IMG/VR virus record: IMGVR_UViG_3300045921_000730
Coordinates: 180,294 to 244,293 of that record
Length of the DNA stretch: 64,000 nucleotides
Direction: 5' to 3' (one strand)
Source: a virus
Position 1 is the first letter of the stretch, and each line of letters opens with the position of its first letter. Shown here piece after piece: positions 35,012-45,912 of this stretch. The notes under the pieces are model-generated. The model did no database searches, was not told the origin of the DNA, and worked only from the letters and a program-made list of their open reading frames with translations. The translations under genes were made by a program, and so were the position numbers.

Positions 35012-36727
35012 ATGGCATATCAGATCGACTTTTCAGATCTAACAAAGCCAAGTTTTAGCATTTCAGACTATTCGTTCAATGGACCTGGTGGGATAAGTGT
35101 AAATTCTTCTTTAAGATTATATGGACGAAATGCTCAAGAGTGGGGTGAAGCGGTCAACGAAAACCTGCTCAGATTAGCTGAAAACTGGGCAAGTGCAACT
35201 CCACCAATTAACCCAATCAACGGACAAAGTTGGGTAAAAGAAGAAATTTATTGGAGGAATTCATCAGTAATTTTATTTCCAGCACCTTCGGCGCCGGCTA
35301 CATCATTTTATAGATATAATTTTACAACAAATTCATGGGATGAAATTAGTGCAAACGTACAAGTAATTAATGGTCCTTTACCTCCTTCCGCACCAATCGG
35401 ATCCTATGTTTATAATATATTAACATCAACTTTATATCGGTATGACTCACAATACAAACAAACAACGTTTGCTTGGTTAGAGCGAAATTACAGAGTTGAA
35501 ACAACAACACCAGGACTTTCTGACAATCCACGTAACGACTTTTTAATATACAATGAAGCAGAAGCTTCTTGGAAATCATTAACGCCAAATGTTGGTATAC
35601 CAGTAACTAACCAATTTGTAAAAATCACAACCAACAACACAGGAAATATTACAGCAACATCACCAGTAACAACAACTGATGTTACACCATTGGTAGATAG
35701 TGTGTATGTTAATATAACCGGCGATACAATGACAGGCAATCTAACCATGTCAGGAGGTAGTCAAGTGCTTGGGTTGCCACCGACGCCATCTGCAACAGCA
35801 GCAGCATCTAAAGAATATGTTGATAACCAAGACGCATTAAAATTAAACTTAACGGGTGGTGTATTAACCGGCTCTTTAACATTATCTGGTCCTCCTGCTG
35901 GACCAAACGAAGCAGCAACAAAACAATATGTTGATAATCTGATTAATACTTTGAATAATACTATTTTTCCCGTAGGAATGATTGTAGATTATGGTGGTTC
36001 GGTTGCACCCGCAGGATGGTTGATTTGTGATGGACAAGCTGTGTCACGCACAACATATGCCGACTTGTTTGCTGTAATAGGTGTAACGTACGGAAGTGGT
36101 GATGGATCAACAACATTTAATCTTCCGGACGCAAGAGGTCGTGTTGGAGTTGGTGTGGGACCTGCAACGTTTGTTGAAAATTTGGTTTTACAGCCTGCAA
36201 TCGGCAACGCTGTTAGTGTAGTATCAAATACTGATACGTGGATTACTGGCATGCCTGTTATTGTATCAAACGTTAGTGGTTTTAGTGGTTTGACGAATGG
36301 GTCATGGTGGATTATTCGTGTAAATAACAATCAAATTAGATTTGCAACGTCACTAGAAAATGCTCAAAACAATATAGCACAAACCATAACTGGTACAGGT
36401 ACAGCAACCATTACATATCAAACAGATTCAAGATTATTGGGTGGACGGGGCGGAGAGTCGTCTCATGCCCAAAACATAAACGAAATTTTGAAACATGCAC
36501 ACACGTTTCCTGGTACTTTTCAAACTTTGCCGACGCTTGGTGGCGGAGGCGGAGGCGGAGGCGGTAATTACGGATATAACCCAGGGAAGACCCCGCCCCC
36601 TGGTCCACCGGTGTTGGAATCACGTCTCATAAACGTCGGTGCAACGCCTACATCACTTATAGGCAACAATGTTACTATGAATAATATGCAGCCGTATATT
36701 GTTTTAAATAAAATAATAAAGTTTTAA
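35012..36727 (+). CDS. Tail fibre with phage tail-collar tip
   Basis: 571 residues. The N-terminal ~75 residues (IDFSDLTKPSFSISDYSFNGPGGISVNSSLRLYGRNAQEWGEAVNENLLRLAENWASATPP) are an attachment domain shared with the next three fibres. Then GDTMTGNLTM...ATKQYVD modules. A tail-collar domain starts near residue 315: FPVGMIVDYGGSVAPAGWLICDGQAVSRTTYADLFAVIGVTYG...FNLPDARGRVGVG. The C-terminus has a Gly-rich loop (GGGGGGGGGNYGYNPGKTPPPGPP). Short-fibre-like adhesin by family. Confidence 0.88.
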   Translation: MAYQIDFSDLTKPSFSISDYSFNGPGGISVNSSLRLYGRNAQEWGEAVNENLLRLAENWASATPPINPINGQSWVKEEIYWRNSSVILFPAPSAPATSFYRYNFTTNSWDEISANVQVINGPLPPSAPIGSYVYNILTSTLYRYDSQYKQTTFAWLERNYRVETTTPGLSDNPRNDFLIYNEAEASWKSLTPNVGIPVTNQFVKITTNNTGNITATSPVTTTDVTPLVDSVYVNITGDTMTGNLTMSGGSQVLGLPPTPSATAAASKEYVDNQDALKLNLTGGVLTGSLTLSGPPAGPNEAATKQYVDNLINTLNNTIFPVGMIVDYGGSVAPAGWLICDGQAVSRTTYADLFAVIGVTYGSGDGSTTFNLPDARGRVGVGVGPATFVENLVLQPAIGNAVSVVSNTDTWITGMPVIVSNVSGFSGLTNGSWWIIRVNNNQIRFATSLENAQNNIAQTITGTGTATITYQTDSRLLGGRGGESSHAQNINEILKHAHTFPGTFQTLPTLGGGGGGGGGNYGYNPGKTPPPGPPVLESRLINVGATPTSLIGNNVTMNNMQPYIVLNKIIKF

Positions 36728-36738
36728 TGGAGTGATAA

Positions 36739-38493
36739 ATGTCATATACAATTAATTTTTCGGATCCACTTAAGCCAACATTTATAGTAAACACTGGCGA
36801 TTTTAATGGTCCCGGAGGAAATACAGCAAATTCTTCGTTAAGAATTTATGGTCGAAGCACACTTGAATGGGGAGAAGCTGTCAATGAAAATCAGCTCCGC
36901 TTAACTGAACATTGGGCAGGTGCAACACCACCACCTTTTCCAATAGAAGGACAGCTTTGGTACGAACAACAACTTTATATTTTACAACCAGGCACAGCAT
37001 GGTGGCGTTGGAATTTTACTGGACAAATATGGGAAGACATAACAATTAATGTGCACGGTAATACAGTAGGTAGTAACACACCACCATTAACACCATCAGA
37101 TGGTGACTATTGGTATACAGGCTCAACACCATCTCTTCCAGGAATACAACCAAACACTTTATATAGGTATGATTCTTTATATCGTCAAATACCATCGTCA
37201 TGGCTTAAACGTATCTCGGGAACATCAACAACACCTCCAAATGCACCGCCTGTTTCTCGTTTGCTCGTATGGACAGGAACAGAATGGAGAGCAAATACAA
37301 ACATTTTTACTTCTTCATCGCAACCCGAAAATCCAACTGTGGGAGATCTCTGGTTTGACGTTTCTGGTGCTCCGGTAAATGTTCTTCGTGTCTACGATGG
37401 AACGGTTTGGGAAATTGTTAATCAAAATAAATTTGATCAAAGATATGTTAATATAACTGGCGACACGATGAACGGCGTTCTTAATATGGGAAACAACAAC
37501 ATTATTAATGTCGTTGATCCGGTAAACAACCAAGATGCAGCCACAAAAGCATATGTTGACAGTGGCGATACTACAAAAGTAAGTAAATCTGGCGACACAA
37601 TGAACGGCGTTCTTAATATGGGAAACAACAACATTATTAATGTCGTTGATCCGGTAAACAACCAAGATGCAGCCACAAAAGCATATGTCGACGCTGCAAC
37701 TGCTTCTGTTACAGTTTTTCCAACTGGTGCAATACTTGATTATTTGGGCACAACTGCACCAACTGGCTGGTTACTACTAAACGGAAACACGATTGGCAAC
37801 ACAGGTTCTGGAGCAACGTTTGCAGGAGCGTTATATCAAAACTTATATAACTTGTTATGGAATCTATCGCAAGAACTCGCGCCCGTTTCTGGTGGAAGAG
37901 GCGTTTCTGCTGCTGCTGACTGGACAGCAAATAAAACGTTGGGCTTACCAAATGCTGGACAAAGAACTTTCATTGGAGCAGGCAGCGCTGCTGGTCAATT
38001 TGATAATTTCACAGACACAGCTGTTAACATAACAAACGAAAGAATAACAGTTCCTTCTAATGTTGACAAATGGATTACAGGCATGCCAGTTGTCTTTAAT
38101 GTTATTTCTGGCACATCACCAGCACCGTTGGTTGATTCCACAACATACTGGATTATTCGTATTTCAGCAACAGAAATACAACTTGCTTCTTCGTTAGCAA
38201 ATGCACAAAATCAAAATCCAATCAATTTGACAACCGCTGGTTCAGGCACATTCAGAGTTACATACACACCAAGTGGCACTAGAGCGTTTGGTACGATTGG
38301 TGGAGAATCGTCTCATGCTCAAAACATAAACGAACTATTAGCACATAATCACTCTTTTGGTGCTTTAAATACGGGTGCTGGTGCTTTGGGAACTGGTAAT
38401 ATTGTTGCATCAAATACTGGAACAACAGGTGGTAATGTTGCTATGAATATTATGCAGCCGTACATTGTAACGAATAAAATTATTAAAATCTAA
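36739..38493 (+). CDS. Tail fibre with tail-collar tip, paralogue of 35012
   Basis: 584 residues; RBS GGAG. Same attachment head (INFSDPLKPTFIVNTGDFNGPGGNTANSSLRIYGRSTLEWGEAVNENQLRLTEHWAGATPP) and a collar domain (FPTGAILDYLGTTAPTGWLLLNGNTI...). The end HAQNINELLAHNH...MQPYIVTNKIIKI matches the 35012 protein end. Contains an exact-phase tandem duplication of a 44-residue NMGNNNIINVVDPVNNQDAATKAYVD module. Confidence 0.88.
   Translation: MSYTINFSDPLKPTFIVNTGDFNGPGGNTANSSLRIYGRSTLEWGEAVNENQLRLTEHWAGATPPPFPIEGQLWYEQQLYILQPGTAWWRWNFTGQIWEDITINVHGNTVGSNTPPLTPSDGDYWYTGSTPSLPGIQPNTLYRYDSLYRQIPSSWLKRISGTSTTPPNAPPVSRLLVWTGTEWRANTNIFTSSSQPENPTVGDLWFDVSGAPVNVLRVYDGTVWEIVNQNKFDQRYVNITGDTMNGVLNMGNNNIINVVDPVNNQDAATKAYVDSGDTTKVSKSGDTMNGVLNMGNNNIINVVDPVNNQDAATKAYVDAATASVTVFPTGAILDYLGTTAPTGWLLLNGNTIGNTGSGATFAGALYQNLYNLLWNLSQELAPVSGGRGVSAAADWTANKTLGLPNAGQRTFIGAGSAAGQFDNFTDTAVNITNERITVPSNVDKWITGMPVVFNVISGTSPAPLVDSTTYWIIRISATEIQLASSLANAQNQNPINLTTAGSGTFRVTYTPSGTRAFGTIGGESSHAQNINELLAHNHSFGALNTGAGALGTGNIVASNTGTTGGNVAMNIMQPYIVTNKIIKI
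37459..37692 (+). repeat. 132-bp-period tandem duplication inside a fibre gene
   Basis: 102 bp at 37459-37560 recur at 37591-37692 with two visible mismatches. The period of 132 bp keeps frame (44 codons). Confidence 0.85.
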
Positions 38494-38501
38494 AATAAAT
38501 A
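38494..38501 (+). promoter_or_regulatory. Late promoter-like box
   Basis: AATAAATA 24 nt before the ATG at 38525. Confidence 0.45.
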
Positions 38502-38524
38502 TTATATAAACAAGGGAAAAAGCG

Positions 38525-40753
38525 ATGTCGGATTATATTATTGATTTTACAGGTACATTTGATTTAACAAGTCCAAAGACACCTTTTGTAATCAAACCGT
38601 CCACCATTGATGGACCACAAAATCCACACAACCCCTTACCTGTAAACACCGCAGCACATACCTCTTTAAGGTTACCTGGCAAAAGAGTTCCAAACTACGG
38701 CGAAATTCTTGCTGAAAACCAAGTATTCTTACTTGAAAATTTTGCAGCAACAATTCCTCCTGTTTTCCCAACGTCAGGACAATTGTGGTATGATTTAACA
38801 AACAATACAATGAAAGTTTATAATGGTAGTAGTTGGGATGCAGTCCAAATAACTGTATCACCAACATCTCCCACACTACCGAACATCGGGCATCTTTGGT
38901 ATAATACAAACACAGGAAACGTTTTGATTTGGAATGGTACAATATGGACAAGTGTTGCTGCCGGTTACTTGTTGGCTGACGGTTCTGTTCCTATGACAGG
39001 AAATTTTGATGTTGGCAATAACAGAATTATTAATTTAGCAACTCCCTTAGCACCTTCTGATGGAGCGACAAAACAATACGTAGATAACAAAAACGCTTCT
39101 CAAACACCATTCACACCAGCAGGTAATATTGTTGCAGTAACAACACAATTGGCAATAGAAGAATTAGACTTTAACAAAGTTGCAAAAGCTGGTGATACAA
39201 TGACGGGAACTTTAACACTAAGTGGAAATCCAACATTACCATTACATGCTGCAACAAAACAATATGTTGACACTGCTGTCGCAACAGCGCCAATTAGTTT
39301 AAATGACTTAACAGACGTTGCAACTACAGGAGTTAGTAATTATGATTTGTTATCATATGACACAATTACAAATCAATGGGTGAATCGTTCAATAGCAACA
39401 GCTGGCGTAGCTGCTATATCACACACACACGTTGCAACAGAAGTTAGTTTTGTTCCATATTTAACTACAGCGTCAACCAATGTTCAGGCAGCAATAGAAG
39501 AATTAACAGACGATAAAGTAAATCGCCTCGGCGATATAATGACTGGGTTTATTAATTTTGTAACAAACAGTTATCCATTATTCTCGTCACAATCAGCAAC
39601 AAAACAATATGTAGATGATAATGATTATGTTAATAAAACATATGTTGCTACCGACAATATAAATACAACATTTTCGTCGCTTCCATATGTTGTTGGTTCA
39701 AATAAACTTAATGTATATTTTTATGACGGTACATCAACAACACGCATGAGAGCCTCCTCAAATGGATATCAAACTGCTAATTTTAATCAAACAATACGTA
39801 ATTACGATTTTTCATTCACAGGTATTGATACAATTGTGGATGCACAGACTATATTTAAGGCTCAAGCTGTGGTCTCTGGTACGACGCCGTCGACAAGACT
39901 GTTCAGAATCAAAGGCGCAAATTTAGCCACATATCAACAATTAATAAATCAAATCGAAAACGGATTTATTGAACCAGTCGAGGCTATTGATGATGTTCTT
40001 GGAACAATAGAAATAAATGGGGATTATACAGATTTATTTACAGCAGGAACATTGTTTGAAGTATTAAACTCAACATCAAACAACGGTACCTACGAAACTT
40101 TAAGTTCTTCATTTTCAGGCGGAATAACAACAATTACAATCACAGGAACGTTTGCAGCGCCGGGTGTAAGTTTAGGTGTTCTTAAAGCAAATGGTCACAA
40201 TACTTTTTATACATTAACAATTCTCAACACCGACGACACTTTGAACGAATTTACAGTGCAGGGTGATCATACAGCTTTATTTACTGCTGGTTATACATTT
40301 CACGTAATTAATTCCGGCACAAACGATGGTTTATATACTGTAGATGTCGGCGGATCAACATACAGTGGTGGTTTAACTACAATCCCCGTTACAACATCTT
40401 TAACGGCCCCGGCTTTTGGTCTTGGAAGTATAAGAGGAAGTATTCTCGAACCAGCGCTGAAAGTAACAGTTAGCGGAAGAAACTTAAAGTTTGAAAATAT
40501 TGCAACATATGGAAACACATCAACTGTTACATTATCTGATGGACCGGGACCTAACAATTTATTTGCAAACTTGTTGGGGTTTGTTAATTTTTTTCCAGGC
40601 AATCCAGGAACAACCGGTGATTATGATGAAGATCATACATTTTCTGATCCGTTGGGTTATTTTGTTGGTAACCAATGGGTATCAACAACAATTACGTTTG
40701 GTTCTCCTCCTGCAACCGGAACTCTAGAAATTGTTTCTCAAGGATTGGTATAA
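38525..40753 (+). CDS. Tail fibre, third of the paralogous set
   Basis: 742 residues. Head domain IDFTGTFDLTSPKTPFVIKPSTIDGPQ...NTAAHTSLRLPGKRVPNYGEILAENQVFLLENFAATIPP...PTSGQLWYDL is a diverged version of the 35012 head. Repeats GDTMTGTLTLSGNPTLPLHAATKQYVD and YxTxASTNVQAAIEEL are typical of fibre shafts. The C-terminal ~380 residues contain two similar ~75-residue beta units (INGDYTDLFTAGTLFEVLNS... and VQGDHTALFTAGYTFHVINS...) also found at the start of the 40803 protein. No collar domain. Confidence 0.85.
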   Translation: MSDYIIDFTGTFDLTSPKTPFVIKPSTIDGPQNPHNPLPVNTAAHTSLRLPGKRVPNYGEILAENQVFLLENFAATIPPVFPTSGQLWYDLTNNTMKVYNGSSWDAVQITVSPTSPTLPNIGHLWYNTNTGNVLIWNGTIWTSVAAGYLLADGSVPMTGNFDVGNNRIINLATPLAPSDGATKQYVDNKNASQTPFTPAGNIVAVTTQLAIEELDFNKVAKAGDTMTGTLTLSGNPTLPLHAATKQYVDTAVATAPISLNDLTDVATTGVSNYDLLSYDTITNQWVNRSIATAGVAAISHTHVATEVSFVPYLTTASTNVQAAIEELTDDKVNRLGDIMTGFINFVTNSYPLFSSQSATKQYVDDNDYVNKTYVATDNINTTFSSLPYVVGSNKLNVYFYDGTSTTRMRASSNGYQTANFNQTIRNYDFSFTGIDTIVDAQTIFKAQAVVSGTTPSTRLFRIKGANLATYQQLINQIENGFIEPVEAIDDVLGTIEINGDYTDLFTAGTLFEVLNSTSNNGTYETLSSSFSGGITTITITGTFAAPGVSLGVLKANGHNTFYTLTILNTDDTLNEFTVQGDHTALFTAGYTFHVINSGTNDGLYTVDVGGSTYSGGLTTIPVTTSLTAPAFGLGSIRGSILEPALKVTVSGRNLKFENIATYGNTSTVTLSDGPGPNNLFANLLGFVNFFPGNPGTTGDYDEDHTFSDPLGYFVGNQWVSTTITFGSPPATGTLEIVSQGLV

Positions 40754-40771
40754 ATTGGAGACAAAACACAC

Positions 40772-40779
40772 AATAAATA
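40772..40779 (+). promoter_or_regulatory. Late promoter-like box
   Basis: AATAAATA 24 nt before the ATG at 40803. Confidence 0.45.
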
Positions 40780-40802
40780 TTATTGCTTTGATAGGAATGT
40801 AA

Positions 40803-43571
40803 ATGACGACACCGATTACAATAACATTATCTGATAACAACACATCATTTAATATATTTCCTTTGGAAACAAATGGTCCAAGAAACAGATCTGTTTTAAG
40901 ATCTGTTTTAAAACCAATTCTATCACCACATAACCTTGGAAATAATTATTTCGTTGTTGGCGGAGACATTTCTGCAAGGTTCACTGCTGGTTTTATTTTC
41001 GATGTAACGGACGAAAACGGTAGTTTTATAACTCCAATATCTGGAACATATACAACAAATATTAATTCAGTGTTTAATGTTTCTGCAACAGAAATCCCAG
41101 TAAATGAAACAATACCACGCGGATTCTTTGAGATTGTTGGTGTTACGTTTCCGAACATATGGATTATTAAAGGTAACTTTGCGCAAGAATTTGAATCTGG
41201 CAATTTTATTTCAATAACAGAGAATGGTGATTCAGGAGTTTTTACGGTTGCTTCAGCAACAAACGTTGGTCCTAATACAGAAATTATTGTAAGCGAAACA
41301 ATTGCTGTTACAGCAACATCACAAGGATTTCTTTCACACAGAGAATTTCCTATTTTATCGCATGTTCCTGGTCTTGGCGGATCTGTAGAAATAAATGGTG
41401 ATTTAACTAATCGTTTTCCGCCTGGAAGTAAATTTGTGTTAACACCTTCACAAACATTTACTGTACAATCTTCGGTATTTGGTGCAGGTACCACAACAAT
41501 TACAGTCGATCCAGGAGAAACTGTGCCTGTTATTACAACGGAACGCGTAAATATTACAGCACTTCCCATTGGTTTCATTTCATATACAGTTCCTGCCGAA
41601 AAAACAATACCTACTGGTGTTGCTACATCTTTTTCCTTGCCAGGAAGAGGAATGATTGAGTGGGGACAAAAACTTGAACAATCAATTGTTAGAATTGCAG
41701 AAAGTTCTGCACATTCTGTACCACCACCAGCACCACTAAATGGACAGCTCTGGTACAACAGCAATGATCAACTTATGTATTTTTATAACTCCTCGCAATC
41801 ATATCTTGGTAATTTTGTAAAAGTAATTGGTGTAAATTCTGGCCTCGGACAATGGACGCTTGAAGGAAACCAAACGTTATATATAACACCCGGATCAAGA
41901 TTTGCTGTTTTTGGAAATACTGGAATAGATGCCGATCCGCTTTATGCCAACAAACCGGTTGTTACATATGAAGTTGTAACGTCTACATTATCAGGCCTAG
42001 ATACAATTGTAACAATTAATTCATTACCGTTAAACCCTGTTGATGAACCATCCATACCTTCAACTGCAACGCCCAATGGCTTAATTTATAGTTTAAATGA
42101 TTGGACAGTTTTCTTTGACACTTCAAATCCATCATTGTTTAATAATTTAAATATGAATGGAAACTTAATTACAAACGTCGGTAATCCTGTAAATGCAGGC
42201 GACGCTTTAAATCTTGGGTTTGCAGATAACAGATATGTTAATGTAACTGGCGACACAATGACAGGTTTCTTAACATTAAATGCTGATCCCACGCTTGCAC
42301 TACATGCTGCAACAAAACAATATGTCGATAATATTGCTGCTGGCATTGTAACAAAACCAGCCGTAGAAATTGTTGCTGTATCAAATTTGGCAGCAACATA
42401 CAACAATGGTGTTTTAGGTGTTGGTGCAACACTGACAGCAACATCCAACGGTCCTTTCCCAACAATTGATGGTGTAACGTTAACAGTAACCACGCCAGGT
42501 CTAAATGGTGTTTTGGTTGCTGGTCAAACAAATCCAGCTGAAAACGGAAGATACAATCTTACACAAGTTGGCGACGGTTCCAATCCATGGATATTAACAC
42601 GTTGTGGTTTATGTGATCAAGCAAATGAGATTCCAGGATCATATACGTTTATTAAACAAGGTACAACTTATGCAGGATCAGGTTGGGTACAAACAGTAAA
42701 CGATCCATTGACGTTTGTTGTTGGTACTGACGCAATTTTTGTAACTCAGTTTACGGGCGGTTCTTCATACACGGCCGGTAACGGTTTATTATTAATCGGT
42801 AACCAATTTAATGTTTTACCGGACACAGTAACAAACACAACATTTATAAATGGTAGCAATCAAATTGCAGTAGATTTTACTGGCTTAAATCCAATATATC
42901 TTGCTTTAAATGGCTCAAACATTCCGCCAGGTGGTCTAAACTTTACTGCACCGTCAGGTAATCCTGGTGGCGATATGATTTTTAATGGTGGTGATGGTGT
43001 TGGTGTTGGATCTGGTGGTGACGTTGGTTTAATTGGAGGAGATGCGCCTGGTAGTGGGTTTGGTGGTAATTTATTTCTGTCAGCAGGAACATCTGTATCA
43101 GGAACTGACGGACAAACAGTTATAACGTCACGCGGCGGAATTAATTTTCGTGGCGATAACTTTACGTCTCCTGGAGATGCACAAACAACACTATATACAT
43201 TATTAACAGAAACGACAAATAATACTATAACTGAAATGTTCTTAGATGGAACAAGTGGTACACGAAGAATGGTGTTGCCAGATAATGGCACATGGAAATT
43301 TAGAATTGATTTAGTCGCAAGACGAACAGATGCGTCAAACGAAAGAGCAGCATACACGTTTGATGGATGTATTGATAGAATTTCTGGTCCTGCTTCTGTT
43401 ACAATAGTAGGTCCTGTTTATACAACAATTGTTGCTGAAGATATCCCCGCATGGAATGCAACTGTCGATGCCGATATAACGCACGGAAGTTTACGTATAC
43501 GTGTACAAGGCGAAACTGCAAAAGTAATTAGATGGGTTGCTTTCGTATCGACTGTACAAGTAACAAGTTAA
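40803..43571 (+). CDS. Tail fibre, 922 aa
   Basis: The N-terminus has inserted beta units (VVGGDISARFTAGFIFDVTDENG...) between parts of the usual head; the head core (FSLPGRGMIEWGQKLEQSIVRIAESSAHSVPPPAPLNGQLWYN) appears only near residue 280. Then GDTMTGFLTLNADPTLALHAATKQYVD and the NGRYNLTQVGDGSNPWILTR module shared with 5932, a Gly-rich stretch, and a ~115-residue C-terminal domain (TTNNTITEMFLDGTSGTRRMVLPDNGTWKFRIDLVARR) that is not in the other fibres and is likely the tip. Confidence 0.87.
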   Translation: MTTPITITLSDNNTSFNIFPLETNGPRNRSVLRSVLKPILSPHNLGNNYFVVGGDISARFTAGFIFDVTDENGSFITPISGTYTTNINSVFNVSATEIPVNETIPRGFFEIVGVTFPNIWIIKGNFAQEFESGNFISITENGDSGVFTVASATNVGPNTEIIVSETIAVTATSQGFLSHREFPILSHVPGLGGSVEINGDLTNRFPPGSKFVLTPSQTFTVQSSVFGAGTTTITVDPGETVPVITTERVNITALPIGFISYTVPAEKTIPTGVATSFSLPGRGMIEWGQKLEQSIVRIAESSAHSVPPPAPLNGQLWYNSNDQLMYFYNSSQSYLGNFVKVIGVNSGLGQWTLEGNQTLYITPGSRFAVFGNTGIDADPLYANKPVVTYEVVTSTLSGLDTIVTINSLPLNPVDEPSIPSTATPNGLIYSLNDWTVFFDTSNPSLFNNLNMNGNLITNVGNPVNAGDALNLGFADNRYVNVTGDTMTGFLTLNADPTLALHAATKQYVDNIAAGIVTKPAVEIVAVSNLAATYNNGVLGVGATLTATSNGPFPTIDGVTLTVTTPGLNGVLVAGQTNPAENGRYNLTQVGDGSNPWILTRCGLCDQANEIPGSYTFIKQGTTYAGSGWVQTVNDPLTFVVGTDAIFVTQFTGGSSYTAGNGLLLIGNQFNVLPDTVTNTTFINGSNQIAVDFTGLNPIYLALNGSNIPPGGLNFTAPSGNPGGDMIFNGGDGVGVGSGGDVGLIGGDAPGSGFGGNLFLSAGTSVSGTDGQTVITSRGGINFRGDNFTSPGDAQTTLYTLLTETTNNTITEMFLDGTSGTRRMVLPDNGTWKFRIDLVARRTDASNERAAYTFDGCIDRISGPASVTIVGPVYTTIVAEDIPAWNATVDADITHGSLRIRVQGETAKVIRWVAFVSTVQVTS

Positions 43572-43581
43572 GGAATAAAAC

Positions 43582-45903
43582 ATGAGCTTATTTTTTGACA
43601 ATGCAAGTGGTACAATAAGAATTACATCCAACTTTACAAATCCTACGACCGTAAAAGGCATTGGTATTCCTACACTTACAACAGCAGAACGCAATGCTAT
43701 CGCTTCACCATATCCTGGGTTATTAATATACAATTCAACAACCGAAGAACTTAACATGTTCACAACCGGCTGGACAGCTGTTGGAGGTGGTTCAACTTCA
43801 TTATCATTGATAACGCCTGCTACTACAGGAAATACTATCAACAATAACAACAATCAACAAAGATGGAATTGGCAACTTACAGCAAACGGTCAAAACGGAT
43901 TTACTTTTGGGGAAAATCTAGCTTCCACAAGCGGGTTGGGAGCTTCAAACCTTTTACAAATTGAAACAATAACAGGATCAAATGCTAATCCGTTGTTAGT
44001 TCGTGCAAGATCTAATGATGCATTAAGAGTTGGACCGTTGGGAAATATAGCAATATTGACTGGAACAGCAGGTGGACCAGCGTTAGGCTTTTTAGAAAGC
44101 CCAACTACTGGTTTTCATTTAAGAACAGTAACAACACATCCGGGCGTAGGCAACCAAGGCCTTGGTTTTGCGCTTGTAGGGTCTGAAGCTGGTTTCATTA
44201 ATAACAACGGCGCATTTGTTCAAGGACGTCCTGGCGCATTTGGCCCAACACCATCATCAACGGACGGATGGATGTATATTTCATCTTTAACAGCACCACC
44301 CACAAGCACACCAGTTTCCTTTACAAACAAATCGCCTTTGACCATCGATACAGCATCAAATACACTATATTTCCATAATGGTACATCATGGGTTGGTGTA
44401 ACAGCTGGTAGTGGTGTTCCAGGTGGATCTAATACACACGTACAATTTAACAACAGTGGTGTTTTTGGTGGTAGTGCAAATTTTACATGGGATAATGCAA
44501 CAAGTATTTTAACAATAAATGGTAGAACTGATCTGAGACAATATACAGAAAGCTATGCTACTCCAACAATAAGTGGCGGTTCACTAACTCTTGATTTAGC
44601 AACAGCTTCTGTTTTCAGAGTTTCTCTAAATCAGAACGTTACATCACTAACAATTAATAATCCAGCTAGTTCAGGTCGTGTATCTACATTTACATTAATT
44701 TTTACAGCTGATGGTACACCAAGAACAATTGCGTGGCCAGGATCAATCCTTTGGCCAAATTCTATACCTCCAACTCCAGCAGTTTCCAATGGTGCTGAAG
44801 ATGTTTATACATTCACAACATATAACGGTGGTACAACTTGGTACGGTTTAGTTGCAGGTCAGCTCTTTAACGATTCACAACCGATTGCACCAGCCGTTGT
44901 AAGACTAGATCAAATTTTAGCTGCCACAAACCCAAACACCATTAATAATACAAACAATCAACAATCATGGAGATGGACGCTGTTTGGTACTAATAACGGT
45001 CTGGATATTAATGAAACAGCACCATCTGCTGGTACAGGTAGTTTGCTTAACATAAACTCGTTAGCAGCATCAACCGTAAACGTATTTAATGCTCGCGCAC
45101 AAAATGGTAATGGTGGTATAACAATTAACAATATCGGCTCTGTTACTATTAACAGCGGTACAACAAACCCAACATTTACGACGCAGGCGCCTTTTAATAT
45201 TGCCACAAATACAGGGTTTACAACAAGTAGTTCTTTGACATTTGCTGCCCTAGCACCAACACCGCAAATTACTACACAAACGGGAACAAACATTACAATG
45301 GCTACAGGTAATGCAACCGTTGCAGGCAACGGTCCAAGCTTGACGTTTACGGCAGGAAATGCATTAACAGGTGGTATAGGTGGTGGTGTTACAATTACAG
45401 CCGGAAATGCTGCTGGTACAAACCAAAATGGAGGTACTGTACAAATATCTGCCGGTGTTCCAACAGGTGCTGGTACAAGTAATATTGTTTTAAGAACAAA
45501 CAACACAACACGAATGACAATTAATGCAGCAGGAAATGTAATAATTCCTGGACTGTTGGATATAGTTCAGTACATAGAAACATCGCCAACAGTTGCAATT
45601 ACAGCCGGTACACTTACGCTTGATTTGACCACAGGAACGTTCTTCAATGTTTCATTGAGCCAAAATATTACAACGTTGACGTTTAACGGTATCCCCGCAT
45701 CAGGCAAAGTTTCATCAATTACGATAATGTTTACAATGGATGGTACACCCAGAACGGTTACGTGGCCTCCTTCAGTACGTTGGGCCGGCGGGACGGCTCC
45801 AACGCTTTCCTCAATAGCCGGCAGAGTTGATATTATTACATTGATAACAAGAGATGGTGGTGCTAACTGGTTTGGTGTTGTTACTGGACAAAACTATTTT
45901 TAA
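43582..45903 (+). CDS. Tail fibre, 773 aa, with two WPxSVxW-type domains
   Basis: Starts 11 nt after the previous gene with RBS AAGGAA. No attachment head of the 35012 type; begins SLFFDNASGTIRITSNFTNPTTVKGIGIPTLTTAERNAIASPYPGLLIYNST, a fibre start seen on separate distal subunits. Contains QRWNWQLTANGQNGFTFGEN modules and Gly-rich GNATVAGNGPSLTFTAGNAL repeats. Two copies of the TPRT(I/V)xWP...W...NWFGVVTGQNYF tip domain are present, one central and one C-terminal. Likely the distal part of a fibre whose proximal part is at 40803. Confidence 0.85.
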   Translation: MSLFFDNASGTIRITSNFTNPTTVKGIGIPTLTTAERNAIASPYPGLLIYNSTTEELNMFTTGWTAVGGGSTSLSLITPATTGNTINNNNNQQRWNWQLTANGQNGFTFGENLASTSGLGASNLLQIETITGSNANPLLVRARSNDALRVGPLGNIAILTGTAGGPALGFLESPTTGFHLRTVTTHPGVGNQGLGFALVGSEAGFINNNGAFVQGRPGAFGPTPSSTDGWMYISSLTAPPTSTPVSFTNKSPLTIDTASNTLYFHNGTSWVGVTAGSGVPGGSNTHVQFNNSGVFGGSANFTWDNATSILTINGRTDLRQYTESYATPTISGGSLTLDLATASVFRVSLNQNVTSLTINNPASSGRVSTFTLIFTADGTPRTIAWPGSILWPNSIPPTPAVSNGAEDVYTFTTYNGGTTWYGLVAGQLFNDSQPIAPAVVRLDQILAATNPNTINNTNNQQSWRWTLFGTNNGLDINETAPSAGTGSLLNINSLAASTVNVFNARAQNGNGGITINNIGSVTINSGTTNPTFTTQAPFNIATNTGFTTSSSLTFAALAPTPQITTQTGTNITMATGNATVAGNGPSLTFTAGNALTGGIGGGVTITAGNAAGTNQNGGTVQISAGVPTGAGTSNIVLRTNNTTRMTINAAGNVIIPGLLDIVQYIETSPTVAITAGTLTLDLTTGTFFNVSLSQNITTLTFNGIPASGKVSSITIMFTMDGTPRTVTWPPSVRWAGGTAPTLSSIAGRVDIITLITRDGGANWFGVVTGQNYF

Positions 45904-45912
45904 GAGACTATT

